From: an uncultured Actinomyces sp.
GTDB taxonomy: Bacteria > Actinomycetota > Actinomycetes > Actinomycetales > Actinomycetaceae
Assembly (NCBI GenBank): GCA_916719935.1
Contig: CAKAPY010000037.1
Span: forward strand, 1-9,536
DNA: 9,536 bases
Reading direction: 5' to 3'
The notes below the pieces were generated by a model that worked only from the letters and a program-made list of their open reading frames with translations, made no database searches and was not told where the DNA came from. Positions 6,892-9,536 of this stretch are shown piece by piece. The position numbers and the translations under genes are program-made. Position 1 is the first letter of the stretch, and each line of letters starts with the position of its first letter.

Positions 6892-6938
6892 AGAGAGGGG
6901 TGCAATGCCGGCACACTGCCGACGTTGCACCCCTCTCT
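6892..6938 (-). terminator. Long hairpin terminator behind the hydrolase operon
   Basis: A perfect 14-bp stem (6892-6905 with 6925-6938) encloses a 19-nt loop that itself contains a CGGCA/TGCCG stem. It starts 24 bp after the stop of the hydrolase gene at 6963 and before the importer promoter, so it should separate the two minus-strand operons. On the minus strand the stem is followed by ATATGCCC rather than a T-run; on the plus strand by a pyrimidine-rich TTCTCT. Termination is the simplest reading of its size and position. Confidence 0.7.
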
Positions 6939-6962
6939 TTCTCTAAGCTCATCCACTTTCTA

Positions 6963-7937
6963 TCAGCTGTTCTCCGTCATAAAACGACTGATCAATGAAC
7001 GAATCTCGCCCCAAGCAACAGAGTCAGGCACTGAAAGCGACCCGTGAAAAGTACCCGCGAACATGTGCAACTCAGCAATACACCCACTATCAACCAGGCC
7101 AGTTGCCAGAGCAATCCCCTCATCTCGAAGAGGATCGACAGGATTCACAACAACTAATGCCGGAGGGAAGCCAATTTCCCTCATATGTTCCCGCGGCTTG
7201 GGGAATGCCAATTCAACAAGAGCCTCGGGAATCTCCAATTTCTTTCCCGATTCATCCTTAGCCTGCATATGCCCAAAGAAATGACGCCATGCACCGGCCG
7301 CCGCGCGACGCGTCCAAATCGGACCATCTGCAAAGAGCAAGCTTGAGTGCGTCGACAAGCTCGGGTCAATGCAGGGTTCCAGCAAGACAATGCCTCTGAT
7401 CATGGAAGAAATCCGCTCATATTGAGCAGTAGTTTCTTTGTCTTGCGGCTCTTGCACAGCCAATCCGCAGAGGCGACTCACCATGGAATAGGCCAGTCCA
7501 GCTCCCGCGGAATCCCCCAAAACGAAAATTGGACGTTCATAACCAAAACGCTCAAGGGCCTCGGCAAGGGCAGAAATACAGTCGTCGACGGGGATTGGGA
7601 AGGGAAATTCGGGTGCGAGTCGGTACTCCGGAGAGACAACAATCGCACCGAAGTGCGTGGCAAGTTCATCGTTCTTCGCGTCGTCAAATGCCGCACGCCC
7701 AGCAACGTATCCTCCACCATGGATTGACACCAGAATCGGTGCATGATCCCGCAGGTCATCGGGGATGAAGCTGCGTCCGCGCGAGGTCACTTCGAGCCTA
7801 TTGATCGCTTCGTGGGGATTGTCCAGAAGAGCATCTCCCCTCGCGCGCATAGCGGGCAGGTCCCATGTTGTTTGTTCTGGTGTTGCTTCGATGACCGGCA
7901 GCAACTCAGGGCGTAGAAAGAACGGGGATTCAGCCAT
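6963..7937 (-). CDS. Alpha/beta hydrolase of the hormone-sensitive-lipase (family IV esterase) type
   Basis: A cytoplasmic serine hydrolase expected to cleave carboxylic esters. The HSL-type oxyanion motif HGGGY is at 73-77, the nucleophile elbow GDSAG at 141-145 (Ser143), the acid in DPLRDEG (268-274, Asp268) and the His in GTFHG (295-299, His298), so the triad is complete. EYRLAPE (104-110) is also typical of this family. The 324-aa length is normal and no signal peptide is present. The ATG at 7937 lies 6 bp after the stop of the upstream hydrolase gene. GAGGG directly abuts it, while AAGGA about 10 nt upstream is the more likely ribosome site, so the two genes are probably cotranscribed. 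A long hairpin follows it. The natural substrate is unknown; acyl-sugar, acyl-drug and short-chain esters are all possible. Confidence 0.9.
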   Translation of the reverse strand: MAESPFFLRPELLPVIEATPEQTTWDLPAMRARGDALLDNPHEAINRLEVTSRGRSFIPDDLRDHAPILVSIHGGGYVAGRAAFDDAKNDELATHFGAIVVSPEYRLAPEFPFPIPVDDCISALAEALERFGYERPIFVLGDSAGAGLAYSMVSRLCGLAVQEPQDKETTAQYERISSMIRGIVLLEPCIDPSLSTHSSLLFADGPIWTRRAAAGAWRHFFGHMQAKDESGKKLEIPEALVELAFPKPREHMREIGFPPALVVVNPVDPLRDEGIALATGLVDSGCIAELHMFAGTFHGSLSVPDSVAWGEIRSLISRFMTENS

Positions 7938-7943
7938 CCCTCT

Positions 7944-8756
7944 TCAGTCCTTCGGGCCGAGCTCTGCAATAAAGGACTCGACCGCAACATAGAAGGGTTC
8001 AGGCGTTGAGCGACGCACGCAGTGCCGAGCTGTGGGGATCAGAAGGGTGGTGACCTTCTCTAAGCCCAATTTATCGATGTCAGCAACACCGGCTGGGCCG
8101 ATGACAACATCATCTCCATCCCCTGTAATCAGCAACGTCGGGGTCCGAAGAGATTCCAGAATTTCCTTTCGCGTGCGCACACTACTGACGGCAATATTCG
8201 ATAGGAAATTGCGATCTACCTGCACCTTTGCCTGTACCCACCCGGTTGCTTCGGCGCGACTCCACAGCGGATAGTCCTTCAGAAGCTGTTCAACCTCGTA
8301 TCCAAGATTGTCGGTCACGTGATCGCACCACTTCACCAGATGCTCGCCAAATGCCTTGGAATCTCGCTGATTTTCGGCAGTAAATAGTGCCGGATCCTCA
8401 AGTACCAACGCATCAACATGGGCTAGGCCTCGTGAAACAATATCGGCGCTGGTTGCTCCACCCATCGAATGCCCCATCAATAGGACAAAGGGGGCAGGAT
8501 CATCAGCTTCAATACGGTTAATCACATCGGCCGCACTCTGCACCAACGCCTCGAAAGGATCCTCAAGCTGCTCAGGGGTAAAACGAGGGGAGCACCCGTG
8601 CCCCAGCGCATCAATGCAGACGACCTCGAACTCACCGGACCAACGCTCACTGACATCACATAGGGCAGCAGCATTATCTGTCACGCCGTGAAGCGCGTAG
8701 ATGCGTCCCTTGGTGGGGGTTCCACTGGTATTGATAGCAAGTTTTGCCGGGTTCAT
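7944..8756 (-). CDS. Alpha/beta hydrolase (GHSMGG type), 270 aa
   Basis: A second, unrelated-subfamily serine hydrolase. I place the start at the ATG at 8756, not at the longer in-frame option at 8936. A near-perfect GGAGGAGG site stands 4 nt upstream, and the extra 60 residues would be Cys- and His-rich and unlike the family. Oxyanion segment LHGVTDNAAAL is at 22-32, DALGHGCS at 49-56, nucleophile elbow GHSMGG at 95-100 (Ser97), the acid probably Asp215 in TGDGDD, and the likely catalytic His245 in ARHCVRR. Between about 127 and 195 is a lid-like helical insert. These features fit the broad family of esterases, lipases and C-C hydrolases, and the reaction cannot be narrowed. It is the first gene of the pair and has no signal peptide, so it is probably cytoplasmic. 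Confidence 0.9.
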   Translation of the reverse strand: MNPAKLAINTSGTPTKGRIYALHGVTDNAAALCDVSERWSGEFEVVCIDALGHGCSPRFTPEQLEDPFEALVQSAADVINRIEADDPAPFVLLMGHSMGGATSADIVSRGLAHVDALVLEDPALFTAENQRDSKAFGEHLVKWCDHVTDNLGYEVEQLLKDYPLWSRAEATGWVQAKVQVDRNFLSNIAVSSVRTRKEILESLRTPTLLITGDGDDVVIGPAGVADIDKLGLEKVTTLLIPTARHCVRRSTPEPFYVAVESFIAELGPKD

Positions 8757-8936
8757 TGATCCTCCTCCATGAGCATCCGCTCCGCACGCTGGAAGCATAC
8801 AGGATTCATGAGGAGATCTTGACCACCCTGAGATCCGAACATGAGTCTGAACCAAGCATGAGCGAGCGAACAAGGTGGTTTTCTCATGGATGCTGACACA
8901 AGTGGCGCTTGGTAGGGACAGGACCTCGCCGATCAA
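8757..8936 (-). promoter_or_regulatory. Leader region of the hydrolase operon
   Basis: This 180-bp gap follows the FtsX-type permease gene and precedes the hydrolase pair. GGAGGAGG (8761-8768, minus strand) is the ribosome site of the first hydrolase. TATGCT (8794-8799) fits the TANNNT -10 pattern and would give a leader of about 30 nt; no convincing -35 box is seen. CATGAG occurs four times on the plus strand (8768, 8807, 8840 and 8857) and once inverted at 8883. I see no obvious terminator for the permease gene. Confidence 0.45.
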
Positions 8937-9536
8937 TCAATAGCGGATCGCGTCGATCGGCTTGATGCGCACGGCCGCGAGCGCCGGGATGATCCCGCAC
9001 AGGGCGCCGATGCTCGTGGAGATGGCGACGCCGGCAATGGCGGCGCCGGCGGGGAAGGCCGGGGTGTCGCTGAGCGTGACGCCCAGGGCCTCGAGTGGCA
9101 GGAAGCGTACGACGACGACCGCGATACCCACGCCGATGACGCCGGCGACGAAGGTCGCGACGACCGACTCCATGAAGACCGCGAAGAAGACGCGCGCTGC
9201 GGAGGCGCCGACGGCTCGGCGGATGCCGATCTCGCGCACGCGCTGGCGCACAGTCACGATGGCGACGTTCAGCAGGCCCAGGGCACCCAGGAACACGATG
9301 ATGCCGCCGATGACCATGATGACGTTCGAGATGGTGCCCAGCTGCTCCTCGCCGATATCCTCATGTTCGCCGCCGGAGACAGACACCCGCCAGCCCTCAC
9401 CGAGGATCGAGGCCAGTGCACGCGGCAGGTTCTCGCGAGCCTGGTCGGCGTTCTCAGTGCCCACCCAGGCGATCATGGCCTGGGAGGTCATCTGCGGGAA
9501 GGAGACGCGCGCCGCGTCGTAATGCGCGAACACGGT
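8937..9536 (-). CDS. FtsX/MacB-type ABC transporter permease, C-terminal part
   Basis: The frame is open through the right edge, so only the last 199 residues are seen; the GTG at 9533 is not the true start. The visible part begins with a soluble extracytoplasmic region (about 1-66), then three membrane segments near 69-95, 114-144 and 160-187. VRQRVREIGIRRAVGAS (96-112), a cytoplasmic loop just after the first segment, is the family signature. The C-terminus PALAAVRIKPIDAIRY is typical of MacB-like permeases. Such proteins work with an ATPase and sometimes an accessory protein in export, lipoprotein handling or envelope signalling; those partners would lie to the right of the window. GC is about 72% over 9001-9240, well above the 52% of the neighbouring hydrolase. 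Confidence 0.92.
   Translation of the reverse strand, partial: TVFAHYDAARVSFPQMTSQAMIAWVGTENADQARENLPRALASILGEGWRVSVSGGEHEDIGEEQLGTISNVIMVIGGIIVFLGALGLLNVAIVTVRQRVREIGIRRAVGASAARVFFAVFMESVVATFVAGVIGVGIAVVVVRFLPLEALGVTLSDTPAFPAGAAIAGVAISTSIGALCGIIPALAAVRIKPIDAIRY

Noticed and set aside
6617..6952. 111-aa minus-strand frame across the importer control region
   Set aside because: It would translate through the terminator hairpin and promoter and into the binding-protein start, has no domain and has a Cys/His/Arg-rich, non-natural composition.
8962..9522. 186-aa plus-strand open frame opposite the FtsX-type permease
   Set aside because: It is Ala/Thr/Met-rich with no motif and is a typical open antisense frame in GC-rich DNA; the minus strand carries clear FtsX signatures.
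1..9536. CRISPR array, tRNA or rRNA gene, insertion sequence, phage or defence genes
   Set aside because: I saw no spaced direct-repeat array, cloverleaf, transposase-like frame, terminal inverted repeats or defence-type domains on either strand.

Overview
The window looks like chromosomal DNA of an actinobacterium, most likely near the Actinomycetaceae. The Dcd protein is of the bifunctional mycobacterial type, MutY is the short form without a NUDIX-like tail, the sugar importer has no ATPase of its own, and GC is moderate to high (about 50-60% in most genes, higher at the right edge). Genus is not determined. All genes except mutY lie on the minus strand.

Layout from left to right: (1) 1-537, the N-terminal part of a secreted, adhesin-like protein that runs off the left edge, with a very AT-rich promoter region behind it. 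(2) 654-2497, an apparent two-gene operon: dcd (dCTP deaminase/dUTPase) and, overlapping it by four bases, an unrecognised 421-residue protein. (3) 2498-2572, a short divergent promoter region in which both flanking genes may be leaderless. (4) 2573-3475, mutY on the plus strand. (5) 3504-6674, a three-gene carbohydrate ABC importer operon (binding lipoprotein, MalF-type and MalG-type permeases) that converges on mutY, with a hairpin between them. (6) 6675-6962, the importer's 288-bp control region, with a promoter, a palindrome between its -35 and -10, a short repeat cluster, and a long hairpin that ends the next operon. (7) 6963-8756, two consecutive alpha/beta hydrolases of different subfamilies, 6 bp apart. 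(8) 8757-8936, their leader, with several copies of CATGAG. (9) 8937-9536, the C-terminal part of a FtsX/MacB-type ABC permease that runs off the right edge and is far more GC-rich than its neighbours.

Functionally, dcd and mutY form a nucleotide-pool and DNA-integrity pair around one divergent promoter region. The importer probably brings in a sugar or oligosaccharide and must borrow an ATPase encoded elsewhere. The two hydrolases may act on esterified small molecules, but no substrate can be read from the sequence. No gap between genes exceeds 300 bp. I found no RNA gene, insertion sequence, CRISPR array, phage gene or clearly new multi-gene system. The least explained item is the dcd-linked protein.
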